From: Agarophyton chilense
Lineage: Eukaryota; Rhodophyta; Florideophyceae; Gracilariales; Gracilariaceae
Assembly: GCA_030374765.1 (NCBI GenBank)
Contig: JARGXX010000068.1
Coordinates: forward strand, 2,108,001-2,172,000
Length of the DNA: 64,000 nt
Direction: 5' to 3'
Shown in pieces: positions 42,194 through 51,745 of this stretch; the first letter of the stretch is position 1; the number at the start of each line of letters is the position of its first letter. The position numbers and the translations under genes are program-made. The notes under the pieces were generated by a model. The model was given only the letters and a program-made list of their open reading frames with translations, searched no databases and was not told the DNA's origin.

Positions 42194-42827
42194 TGTCGTA
42201 CAATCACCTCTGGGGTCTGCTACTGTCTTGTCTCGGGAGCGTGGTGATGCTCAACCTTTGGAAGCGTGGTGACGCTTAACCTAAGAAGGTAGACGTGATA
42301 AACCTCGATGGTAACAGGGCACCGTGAAAACCCGCAGGTACAAACGGCGGGAAAACTAACCTATACCGTGTGGGTGAACGATGGTAGGCGTTGACGTGCG
42401 GTAAAACCTATGTGGTAGTTGAGAAACAATGAACCAAAAGGTATAGTTGTGACTCAAGTGGTGCCTGTATTTATCAGATTACAGTGTAAGAGGTGCAGCT
42501 CCCTATATTCAGTAGACTGCACTCTCCAAATCACCCGGGAGGTGCCAGAAAGGCACGGTCTCTGACCTAGTATCGCAGAGCTGGCCAGCAGTGACTACAG
42601 TGCCAGGTGGCCACTTCACTACTGTACTAAAATAAATATAATTACAATTAGAAGTACTGACAATTACTCAACCAGAAGGTACATGTCAACACTACACGTG
42701 GCTGACAACACCTAGATGGTAGCTCGCCCGGAGCTGCGTGGCCGATGATCCCTCGCATCCATCACCTACAAGGTCAGTGTAGTATATCGACAACCTCAAA
42801 GGTCAAACCTTCTGCCACTATACGGCA
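42194..42827 (+). repeat. Solo LTR, copy 1 (634 bp) with 5-bp target duplication
   Basis: The element starts TGTCGTACAATCACCTCTGG and ends CTGCCACTATACGGCA, i.e. TG...CA. It is flanked on both sides by the pentamer CTCCA (42189-42193 and 42828-42832). A second copy of the same length lies inverted at 60410-61043. Neither has an internal coding domain next to it, so each is a solo LTR left by LTR-LTR recombination. It contains an AATAAA word in the middle and no long ORF. The parent element is not identified. Confidence 0.88.
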
Positions 42828-42832
42828 CTCCA

Positions 42833-43640
42833 GACCTTGCAATAAAAAGTTTTGTTCTGACTTGTAAAGAGTACAGTACATCTTTGGATTTAAGTACACG
42901 AGGTAGTTATCGCAGTTGCTTGTATCTTTTCTTTGATATCGTTACTTTTTTTGAGGATTTGTAGCCCTTCTGGGAAGTATTTGGCTACTTAGATACCGGT
43001 GGAATTTCTTAATATGTCACTACTACCATTGGATACCAATTCTGCCCCAAATCGGTGCCGGTACGTCTCCAAAATAACCCCTACTTCAGGTGTTTGTTCT
43101 CCAAAAAGATTCGTCACTGGCCCACATATTAAGTCTAACTCTAAAAAGAAAGGTAAGGCCTGGGGCCTATCGAAGAGTCGAACACCACCGCTGAATGCGA
43201 CATAAGAAGGACCAATTACTGGAGAAAAACAAAATCCTGCCGTGAACACGAACATTCTGGCATACTCTGCTACGCTTCGAGAGGGAGATATTTGCCTGGA
43301 AAACGATGCAGAAATTTGAAAGCAGTTTTTTTAGATGCGCAAAGCTCATATTGCCCTCGAATCAGACTAAGGGTGACAACTGCCGAAGGCGTAAGAAGCA
43401 AGATAATAATTATTCCAGTTCTTCGGATTCCTCCTGGTCTTCACGAAACTCTTACCATTCGAATTGGTCCACTTCATCAGATTCCACGTCCTATGATGGT
43501 TAACGATTGCACTTGTCTCGTTCTAAACGGTCGTATATCACCCAAGGTGTGGTTCGCTCCCGCAAAAAGAGAAAGAAGCACGCTACTTTGAAAAAACTGA
43601 AATGCACCAGCCCCCTGTACAGGGAACTTGTGTCAAACTG
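42833..43640. other. Stretch with weak coding traces
   Basis: A minus-strand frame at 42989-43255 (VIGPSYVAFSGGVRLFDRPQ) and a forward frame at 43292-43591 look somewhat protein-like but I cannot assign them. They may be decayed gene pieces. Confidence 0.3.
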
Positions 43641-43645
43641 CGTCT

Positions 43646-43690
43646 GTGTTTTCGGAAAGCTAGTATTGGGTGCTAGATTTCTATGTTGGG
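43646..43690 (+). repeat. Shared repeat end, copy 1
   Basis: CGTCTGTGTTTTCGGAAAGC followed by TAGTATT is almost identical to the reverse complement of 54229-54262. The following bases in both places contain several CTAG words, with weaker similarity. Both flank the block of gene fragments between them, facing each other. Confidence 0.6.
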
Positions 43691-44236
43691 TGTGCTAGAA
43701 TGTCTATGGTTAGCATTCAAAAATTCGCAGAATTTTGATGCCAGAGTATCTAGCGCAAAAATACTAGCCCAAGTGAATTTTGGGGAGAATCTAGGAAACT
43801 AGCAAACATCCGTACTAACACCGGCACACTAGATAGAATGGAAGAAAACTTGGGAGATATCTTTCGATACTCATTTATCCTAGACCATGAATTCTACCGA
43901 CAATGAACGGAATACTGAATGCTATCTAGCGCATGATCATTCATTTCGTGCAGGTATCGTAGCTAGTATGAACCATTGAAATGCTTTGCACATTCAATTT
44001 AATGTTCTCTAATGACCCTATGGCCAGTGCATAATACGGCGATCCTGCAACTGAGACCCGAAACGGGTCCCCATTGCACGTGAAATGACATCTTCCCAAT
44101 TCACGTGCGCTTTGCATCACGTTCTCTGATCGTTACGCTTCACTTCGCGTCGCGCGAAGCGCAACGCAAAGAACCCTCCATTCTCCGAGAACCATCCAAG
44201 CGGTACACGAGTTCACCCTTCATCAATCACAAATTC

Positions 44237-45729
44237 CTATATTACTAGATAGACATCACAAACTCACACAAGTTAGAGCCCAATTCCTCGCTTCATGCAA
44301 GCAAATTCCATATAAACAAACTTACCTCTCCCAAATATGTGCTCCTTGTCTTGCTCCCACTTTGTTCATTCGCATCAATAAATAGACCAAAGTCAGATCT
44401 CCGTCACAAATAAAACCCAAACCACATCAGCACCACACTCACCTCTATAGCGACCACTTATCCTACCTCTTGTCCAATCTTGCCTCCCTGTTCTCTTGCA
44501 GCAGCAAACAACGGCAAGTCAGATATCCTTCCCTAACGCATACAAGATATGAATGAAGCTCGCACTTACCTTTGATGCCACCATTTCCCGATCAACCACT
44601 GTCGTAACAAGAAAGAAATATAAGTCAGACTTCCACCAAAAATCGAAACCACATTACTTAAATGACGCACTCACCTCCTAAGAACCTTGCTCGGTCCAGT
44701 CCTTCCAGAATGTCCCCCTCTTCACCTAATCGCTCTTTTCTGTCGCTTCGCAGCAGCAAAAAATAACATGTCTGATTGGTGATTCTTCGACAAGCCTGCG
44801 AGGACTTTCGAATGCTGGAGGAACTATGGCTCTTGGAATCATGCACTTTGCCCGTTTTCGAGGAGGCCCTGTTTCCCCCGCAGTTGTTTCTGCTATTCTC
44901 TGATATAAACCGGATTCCTCATCCCCTGTGGAAACTAAAGTCTCTGTTTCCTGGGATTTCAATTTGCGCATTGGATACATTCTAGAGCGATCGTTCTTCA
45001 CAGTGTTACTAGAGATATTCGAGATATTGGACACTTTTTGGTGTGAACCCTCTCCCAGATACGGGAGAGTGTCTTTTCTCGGACGGCGACGGTAGGTACT
45101 GGACACATGTCATCTCCATGACCTTCGCTGAAGCATCGAGGGCACACCTGCGTGTCGCAATCCGGGCAGGTCATGTTCGCGGTATTGACGCATAGTTTAC
45201 GCACATTGCACCGCAACAGTTTCCAACATCCCACCTTTGGACACCATGCTGCGGTAGGGTTGCTTCCATGCTGAATCTTGGAGCAAAAGAAAAGACACCT
45301 TTTGAATTCGAGCTCTCCCACGATATTTCTCACTTCGGCGTCGGGGATGAGCTCATGGCACAGAAAACAGGAGAGATGATTGAAATCACCGTCCTTGATT
45401 TTGACGCGAATCCACGAGCGGAGACAGTGATGAAAGGCGGTGACGCGGCATTGCGGGCATGGGCGTAAAGGGGACGAATCTGGATGAAAACAGATTTTGC
45501 ATCTTGCGTCGTCAGATTAAGCTAGTGAGGGCATACCAGCGTCGGTGAGAAAGTCAGGGTCTTGGGGGCGGAAGCGCGCCAAGCTGAAGTGTTGAGTGAC
45601 GGACTGAAAAGGCACGGGCAGGAAGTCGGGAAACTCGGCATCGTCGGCGCTCTGGGAGGAAGGGACGGCATCGGTTTGCACAAGAACTTCAGTAGGGCCA
45701 AAGCGGGCGGAGAGGCGATGCAGTGCCAT
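44237..45729 (-). pseudogene. RBR-type E3 ubiquitin ligase-like gene, broken
   Basis: Read on the minus strand from the Met at 45729: an N-terminal region of 70 codons, then a TAA (45517-45519), and in the same frame a RING1 (ARCKICFHPDS, RPCPQCRVTAFHHCLRSWI, LSCFLCHELIPD) and an IBR domain (WCPKVGCWKLLRC, MTCPDCDTQVCPRCFSEGHG). RBR ligases pass ubiquitin from E2 to a catalytic cysteine in a third zinc domain, RING2. Here that part begins HTKKCP, then the frame shifts, and the continuation (NTVKNDRSRMYPMRK) keeps the K-N-D-x-x-x-R-M-Y skeleton of RING2 but has Arg, Ser or Pro where Cys is expected. Further on, four short introns lie between micro-exons that stay in frame. Either a recent pseudogene, or a gene whose sequence here carries indels; the loss of several cysteines argues for the former. 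Confidence 0.65.
44245..44674 (-). other. Four short introns separating micro-exons
   Basis: On the minus strand, introns at 44674-44599 (76 nt), 44569-44495 (75), 44442-44350 (93) and 44325-44245 (81) have donors GTGAGT, GTAAGT, GTGAGT and GTAAGT. The first three contain the same branch-site word TCTGACTT or TCTGACTTT 20-45 bases before the acceptor, with acceptors CAG, AAG and AAG; the fourth has CTAACTTG and ends CTAG. The exons between are only 29, 52 and 24 bases, yet joining them keeps one open frame (EGLDRARFLG, VVDREMVASK, RTGRQDWTRGRISGRYRD, KEHIFGR) that ends in a stop in the last exon at 44237. Confidence 0.7.
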
Positions 45730-46250
45730 GCTAAGCGACGGAGGATGGAGGAGGAAGAAGGAGTGAGGGGGCGAGGGGGGCAGATGGGGCAGATGAGGTG
45801 CGGTGCCGGATGACAGATCGATGTTTTGGGATCCGGGGCCTGTTGGAGGTGGTGGCACGTTGAGAGGTGAAGACGATAGGCTGAGAATCTGGTCCGAAGA
45901 GCTGCGTCAGTCGTCGGCCTCGGAAATGGAAAAAGATGGATGGCCATCACTTGGTTGAGACTGACTCAGATGAAAGAGTAAAATGGTACACAAAAAAAGA
46001 TGAACTCAGCCCTCATGATCCTGGGTGAAGTAGATACTCGTACCAAACATTGATCAAGACGTAGGCACAGTTATTGTATCATTTGCAGTAAGGCGCTAAA
46101 GAGAGTTTTTCCAGCTCTCAATGCGGAGGGTATTCTGGTGATCGCTCTGCCCTCCATCTATTTTCGGCGGCAGATTCCTACGATGGAACGAAGGTTCAGG
46201 AGGCGTGGCTGTCAATGCATGAAATCACGACCCGAGACTATGACTTAAAA
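45730..46250. other. Intergenic stretch
   Basis: No gene recognised. Pyrimidine-rich and purine-rich tracts upstream of the RBR-like gene. Confidence 0.35.
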
Positions 46251-47605
46251 CTACTGAGACTTTTTTTTTGCATCACATGGCAGTGGAGCGTGATGACTGG
46301 TGGGGGTACTTGAATTTCGAATGAATGCTGATCCTGAAGTTTCAGAAAGGACCATTGGATGTGCACTAAGTTCATGTTGGCCAAAATTTCTGATGCCATC
46401 GCCCAATAAATTATCTTGAAACCGAGGGTTAGATCGACTTTGGCAATAGGCTACTTTTCGATATGAGTTCGTGGTCCATCGAAAGGTATTCCCTCCCAAA
46501 ATGTGGGAATGACCAGTCGGAAGACCGTAACAATTGATTGAGTTATTTGCTGCGGAACATAACCTGTCTTCGCCCAGCTTGTTGCTCTTTTTGGGCGAAG
46601 GACCAAAAATCAGGCGGCCTCCGTCAAGGTTTTCATTTTGCTTTTCTTCAACTCTTAGCATTGGAAAGGGCTTTGTTAGACACTCTATTGAAGTAGGCAA
46701 ACGACCGGCTTTAAGGATACGGAGAGAAGTTTTCTTTCGCCTTTCCTCAATGCAAGATTTCTCTTCGGCTGAAATCGTATGATATCCACCGGATGCATAG
46801 TTTCTAAATAGATTCAAGAAAGATGACTTATGGTGCAGATTGAGATCTTAGATGCGGTAAACCGTATTTCACTTCTATTCACAGAGTCCAGAAAAACATG
46901 TTCAGGGACATCCAAGAACAGCATGTCATCATCTGAATTGAACTTGTCGGATAGTTCACATTTGTTCCCAGCAGAAAGAATCATGCGCTCAACGACTTTC
47001 CTCGTTCCCTGGGACGTTGTTTCTGGAGAGATGCTGGGGTGATGGGCTACGAAAGTTTCAAACTGAATAAGCACTCTTTGCGCTAGTGATGATGCTGGTG
47101 ACTTTTGAAAGTACGACGCGCCACTGTTTTTCCCATGCACGACATCCTGTTTGTTTTTGCTCTTTCGTACAGAAGTAAGTATTTCCGACAAGTCTACAGA
47201 GATCTTCCCAGACAAATTTGGCAGCGACAAAGACCAGTGGAGTTCCGACGAATTTTTTACATAGGACGATGGTGCAACCTAAACCAAGTTCAGCTCCGCG
47301 TTCGTCCCATAAAGTTTGAGCAACCCGTACTGGTCTGGTATTCCGTCCTGAATATCCCTCCAAGCGTTCTCATTACTACATGTCAGGGAGATGCAGTATT
47401 GATCTTCAGCGCGAATAACCGTCTTTTCTCGGTATGGAACGAAATACCGGATGCCCTCTGCCTTCTTGGAGTGGTCCCTAATGGTGGCGTTGATATCATC
47501 GATTACTCGAAAGGTGTCAGGGAAAAAATTGAAGTCCGTTTGGGACGAAAGTATATCATACGATACATGATGCTCATCATTCCATACTTGTGAAGTTTGT
47601 ACAAC
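46251..47605 (-). pseudogene. Decayed gene of unknown function
   Basis: Minus-strand frames with protein-like composition follow one another: about 47600-47280 (NFFPDTFRVIDDINATIRDH, YFVPYREKTVIRAEDQYCIS), then 47320-47058 in a second frame (GTPLVFVAAKFVWEDLCRLV), then 47060-46814 (SPETTSQGTRKVVERMILSA), then 46817-46251. Stops and frame changes separate them. I do not recognise the family. The upstream end abuts the PRP6 fragment on the other strand at about 47610. Confidence 0.35.
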
Positions 47606-47609
47606 CCTT

Positions 47610-48361
47610 GTTAGGATGAGAACGTTTGGATTGAGGCGGCACGCATGCATCAAGACCGAAAGATCGCCGGTCGTATTCTGGTGAAGGCAGTGAAGAACGT
47701 GCCAAAGTTGAGCAATATTTGGCTGCAAGCAGCGGCGCTGGAGGTCGACAAGTCAGCGAAGAAGCGAGTATTGCGAAAAGAGTTGGAGGTGATTCTGAAG
47801 GGGGTAGATGTGTGGAAAGCTTCCATCGAAGTGGAATATCCGGCTGGAGTGCGCATGCTGCTTCTCAAGGCTGTTGAAAGAGTACCCCAGGAGGTAGATA
47901 TGTGGATTGCATTGGCGCACCTAGAGAGTTATGAGCGGGCAAGATCGGTTCTGAAGCAAGCGCAGAGGGTGGTACCTGGGCACATAGTGGTTTGGATCAC
48001 AGTTGCACAGCTAGAAGAAATAGAACATGCCAAGAAAACGGAGGAGATGGTGAGGATCATGAGGGAGGGCGTCAAATGCGTGATCATTTCGCGGGAAAGA
48101 TGGATCGAAGAAGCAATCGCAATGGAGGCGGGTGGGTATGACGGCACTGTGCACGATATTGTGGAAAGTGCCATTGGAATAGGTGCAGGAGAACGGGAAC
48201 TAGACCAATGTTGGTTCGAAGCGGTCTTCGAGGTGGTGGTCAGGGGGGTGGTAGTGAGGTGGGCGGTGGTACGAGTGGTTGTAGTGCGAGCGATCATGGG
48301 GTTTGCCGCGAGGGGTGTAGTGAAAGCGGTGATGGACTGGGCGTTTGTGAAGGCGGGCTAG
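47610..48361 (+). pseudogene. PRP6-type splicing factor fragment (HAT repeats)
   Basis: PRP6 bridges the U5 and U4/U6 particles of the tri-snRNP through a long array of HAT repeats. This frame encodes about 200 residues of that array: DENVWIEAARMHQ, NVPKLSNIWLQAAALE, KRVLRKELE, VDVWKASIEVE, RMLLLKAVERVPQEVDMWIA, LAHLESYERARSVLKQAQRV, VVWITVAQLEE, RERWIEEAIAMEAGGYDGTV and DQCWFEAVFE. These follow the family order without gaps. The N-terminal half and the C-terminal third (a complete PRP6 has about 900 residues) are absent, and from 48230 the frame runs into GT-rich low-complexity sequence. The 5' border is CTTGTTAG directly before GATGAGAAC, which resembles a splice acceptor and would suit a genomic fragment beginning near an exon start. 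A truncated copy, not a working gene. Confidence 0.8.
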
Positions 48362-48660
48362 TTGGAGTGGGGCTTCGTGAGAGGGTTCGTAGTCAAAGTT
48401 AAGGTTGGAGCGGTGGTTGAGGTAGAGTTAGTGCGGGGGTGAGTTGCGGACGGGGCTGCGGCGGTGAGTTTCGGACGGGGTTGCGGCGGTGTTGGAGGGA
48501 GAATAAGTGCGGGGGTTAGGTGGGGACTGGGTTGCGGCCGTGGTGGAAGGAGATTTAGTGCGGGGGTTAGGTGGGGACAGGGTTGCGGCGGTGGTGGAGG
48601 GAGAGTTAGTGCGGGGGTGAGTTGCGGACGGGGTTGCGGACGAGGTAGCGGCGGCAGATG
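48225..48660. repeat. G-rich minisatellite
   Basis: After a GTGGTG-rich stretch, units of about 60 bp with the core GTGCGGGGGTTAGGTGGGGA and GGTTGCGGCGGTGGTGGAGG are repeated three to four times (48430-48650). Half units (GAGTTGCGGACGGGG) are interspersed. Strong G/C strand asymmetry. It replaces the missing end of the PRP6 fragment. Confidence 0.75.
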
Positions 48661-49340
48661 ATGTTTTGGTTGTGGTTGTACAAATGTTGATTTTGAAGAC
48701 GGAGTTGGGTGTGGCATTGTATTTAGCAGGAAGTCGGGGAAGGTATGTCGCACTGAGAAAGGAGGTGGAGAGGAAATGGCAATGTTATGGTTAGTTGCGG
48801 ACGGGGTTGCAGCGGAAGATGATGTTTTGGTGAAGATGGTACAAACGTGGGTTGTGAAAGCTGAGTTGGTGTTTCCAGTGGATTCAGAAAGAGATCGGGG
48901 AAAGGTTGCCCTGAGGAGGGCGCTGGAGAGAATGTGGATCACGGTGACGAAGGTTGAGGCAAAGTAAAATGAAGTTTGGAAGCAGTCGATGCGCTAATCC
49001 CAACAAGATGGCGAGTTGGAGGGTTGGCTTTCGGAAGGAAGGTGCGTAACGTGCAGCGTTGGATGCACCCTCGGTGAAAGCGCTGAGGGAGATGGGAGGA
49101 GGGGAATGCGGAAATGGGGATGGCGGGATGCGGCTGTATGCAGGGGTGCGAGCAGCGCGGTAAATGTTTGGTGCCCGTCGAGCTGGGGCTTAAGGATGAC
49201 TACGGTTGAGAGAGAGGGAGGAGGAGGGTCCAGGGAAGGGGAGGGATTGCGTTCGGGGTAGTTGTGGTGGTGGCTTGAGCATCGCGGTTGCCGGGTGTTT
49301 TGGACCTCGACAAAGAGCCGTGCGCGTATGCAGTGATACC
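48661..49340. other. G-rich intergenic stretch
   Basis: No recognisable gene; purine-rich on the plus strand. A GTTGCGGACGGGGTTGC unit from the adjacent minisatellite recurs near 48795. Confidence 0.35.
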
Positions 49341-49529
49341 CGGCAGGAGGCCAATCGACACGGCGTCGCTGACGTCCGACTTCCGGCAATGTTTGAGCCT
49401 AGTCTTTCTGTAGGTGGAGAGCGGATCGGCCTAAACGAGCTGATTTGCAATGTATGGAGATCTGAAGCTAGCTTTCTGATTGGTCAGAAGTCCGACGTCA
49501 GCGACGCCGTGTCGATTGGCCTCCTGCCC
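49341..49529. repeat. Inverted repeat with 42-bp arms
   Basis: The left arm CGGCAGGAGGCCAATCGACA through GACGTCCGACTT (49341-49382) and the right arm (49488-49529) are reverse complements with only one or two mismatches. The 105-bp spacer has no coding sense. The near perfection suggests a recent origin, as a small terminal-inverted-repeat element or an inverted duplication. Confidence 0.85.
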
Positions 49530-49759
49530 GATTTCACCGCCTGTAGCCACCAGTAGATGCAACACCCACTTTTCTCGCACATTTCTCCTACTCGCCTCGC
49601 CATCAACGTTGCTCACTGGAATTGATCTCTTTGCTACGCAGCAGCTCTTCGCTTCCTCCGCGTAGGCCCCGCGGTGTAGCGGCTCCGCGTGTCTACTGTG
49701 TGACCATTGCGTCGGTCCGTCCGTGTGCTCACCTCGTTCATTTGCGTTCATTGTGAAGC

Positions 49760-50437
49760 TTCCTGACGCGGCGCACGGTGGCTAGCGTTCCCGACGACAC
49801 TTTGTTTGACGCCATTTCGTCCGTGATGGCCTGCTATGAGACCTATCCTCTGTTTCTCCCTTGCGCTCCGACCTTTCGCACGGCCATGACCCATGATCGT
49901 GGTCGCATGGTCGTGGCCGCACGGTTTTGGTTGCCTGGTCCTCTACTTTCCTGCCGTACTCTTCTTGCACTCCCGTCTGCGCCTCCGCAGCATGTTTCCA
50001 CCAGTCTCGCTCTGATCGCTGCTCTCGTCGCTCCACAAGCATATCGATAATGCCGCTATGTGAGGCACATCTCGACAAAGAGTTACAAACTTCACACGCT
50101 GGAAAACTATGTCATCCGCGCTCTTACTAACTTTCTATCTTTTATATCGTCCAATCTCCCACATGATCAATTCCCGACACTGAATCGTGTGCGAAATCAC
50201 CACGCGGTGTATCGCTTTGAGTTCGCTTTGGGTGGCCATGAATCCCACGTCCACTGCAAACACTGCACATGTCCCCTCCGCTCGTTGAATCTCGAGTTCG
50301 TCTTTGAGCACATGAAATCTTTCACGCAACGCTTGCGTCTCTCACCAGGCTCCTCTTGCGGGTCATTCCTCGTGAGCCTGTCGTGTATCATCTTTGGAGC
50401 GATACCCACCGTTGCGACCAACTGTAGAATCTTATGA
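49760..50437 (+). pseudogene. Hypothetical coding frame with one stop
   Basis: A forward frame reads SVPDDTLFDAISSVMACYET and continues, after a stop at about 50048-50050, in the same frame with LHTLENYVIRALTNFLSFIS and VYRFEFALGGHESHVHC. The composition is helical and protein-like. I do not recognise it. It may be another gene fragment of the kind found on both sides. Confidence 0.3.
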
Positions 50438-50593
50438 ATCCGGGAGTCATGCACCGAGGAGAGCGAAACCACCATGTTCAGCAAAACTCATGACCATTGG
50501 CTCAACCGCCCGTATCGCAATCCTCACTCCCTCCACCAAACAGGCATGCGCTGCGCTCTCATATGCCACATGTACTCCACCCGTTTTGAGTTT

Positions 50594-51480
50594 TTAAGAG
50601 TTTATCAGCTGCACTACGACGCTCGGCATCCCGAACCAGTTAGGCATCGTCTCACAATCGAACTGTACCCACATTTCCTCGTGCCAGTGTTCATTAGGAA
50701 TTTGTCGAACGATATTGCCATTCACAATCCATCTAATGTACTCTGGCGTGCAGTCTAGGGCGGTGATGAATGTTTCATCACAAACTCGGAACGGCAGTGT
50801 TGTGGATTGAGGGTGATGCAATTTTCTTTCCAGAATTTGACCACCCTTGCGGAACACATGTGCGTTCATGGTGTACTTACGGTCGTAACCGCACTTTCCA
50901 CTCACCTCGAACACACCGATTTGATTCCACGTCTGAGCGTCGTTGCAGGCGAACCAGAAAGCACTTGCAACACAGGATTCTGCCGGCTCCACCTTTGCTT
51001 CGAAATATCCATATCTCACCTTTGTCTTGCTTCGAACAAACGCGGTTGAGAATTTGTGGTAGTCCGGAGGATAACAAGTCGGAGGCGCTTGTAGACGCGA
51101 GTGCAGCTGCAGGCAATCGTCTCGAACCGTCCCATTCTCCCTGTTAATCCATCCAGGAGCTCGACCCTTCCTATTTCTGTTGAATGGCTCCCACTTGTCG
51201 TGGTTCAGGGCATTGCCTTCGAATTCGTCACTTACGCTCTCTACCAAAGTCCAGTCTCCTTCCTTTCCAGAGGGCCGCGAAGGAACTCGATCCAATAATC
51301 TATCCAGTAAGCCTATTGTCTCGTGCTTGACGTTGTGCCACTTTCCTTGACGCGATTGTACTTCTTGCGTTACAAAAGATTTCAACGCCCCCGAGCCTTT
51401 CAACAGTTTTTTTGTATCTGAGTTTCAAAAAAATCCGCTTTCCGGCTGGTGTCAGTATCTTGCTTGCAACTGGCCAGCGC
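50594..51480 (-). CDS. GH16-family protein (agarase/carrageenase-like) lacking the nucleophile
   Basis: The minus-strand frame 51403-50594 (269 codons) is a nearly complete GH16 domain: SVSDEFEGNALNHDKWEPFN at the start, FVRSKTKVRYGYFEAKVEP, SAFWFACNDAQTWNQ, and DCTPEYIRWIVNGNIVRQIP, ending VQFDCETMPNWFGMPSV, the form seen in galactan-cleaving members. GH16 enzymes use the motif E-[ILV]-D-x-x-E. Here it reads Q-I-G-V-F-E (50923-50906): the nucleophile Glu is Gln and the helper Asp is Gly, and only the acid/base Glu remains. Normal hydrolysis is unlikely; a sugar-binding or regulatory role is possible. The frame has no ATG. A second frame upstream (MVTRFALASCKQDT, about 51500) runs into it across a T7 run near 51425, so a one-base frameshift probably separates the true N-terminus. 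It may be a pseudogene, but the domain is otherwise free of stops. Confidence 0.75.
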
Positions 51481-51745
51481 AAACCGCGTCACCATTGAAG
51501 ACTCAGCACACACCATGACCGGCTGCCAAATTGCACCGTGAACGAGAATATGAGCGGTTTCGGCCAACTTCGGAGTCGAACGGTTCCACACAACGCTTAC
51601 ATGCGCCCTCGTGCATGGATCACGCTGTTTGGATATCGGAGGCGCGATGGGGACTTTTCACGTAGTTTGTCGGTCAGTCTCTCAGTTGCCTCTCTCGCGT
51701 CCGTCTTCGTCTTCACTGCTTTGGAGCACCCGTCCTTGAAGCAAT

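Noticed and set aside
45485-45520. A 34-base intron (GTATGC...GCAAG) removing the in-frame stop of the RBR-like gene
   Set aside because: It is too short, and its removal would shift the frame relative to RING1, which is already in phase with the upstream frame.
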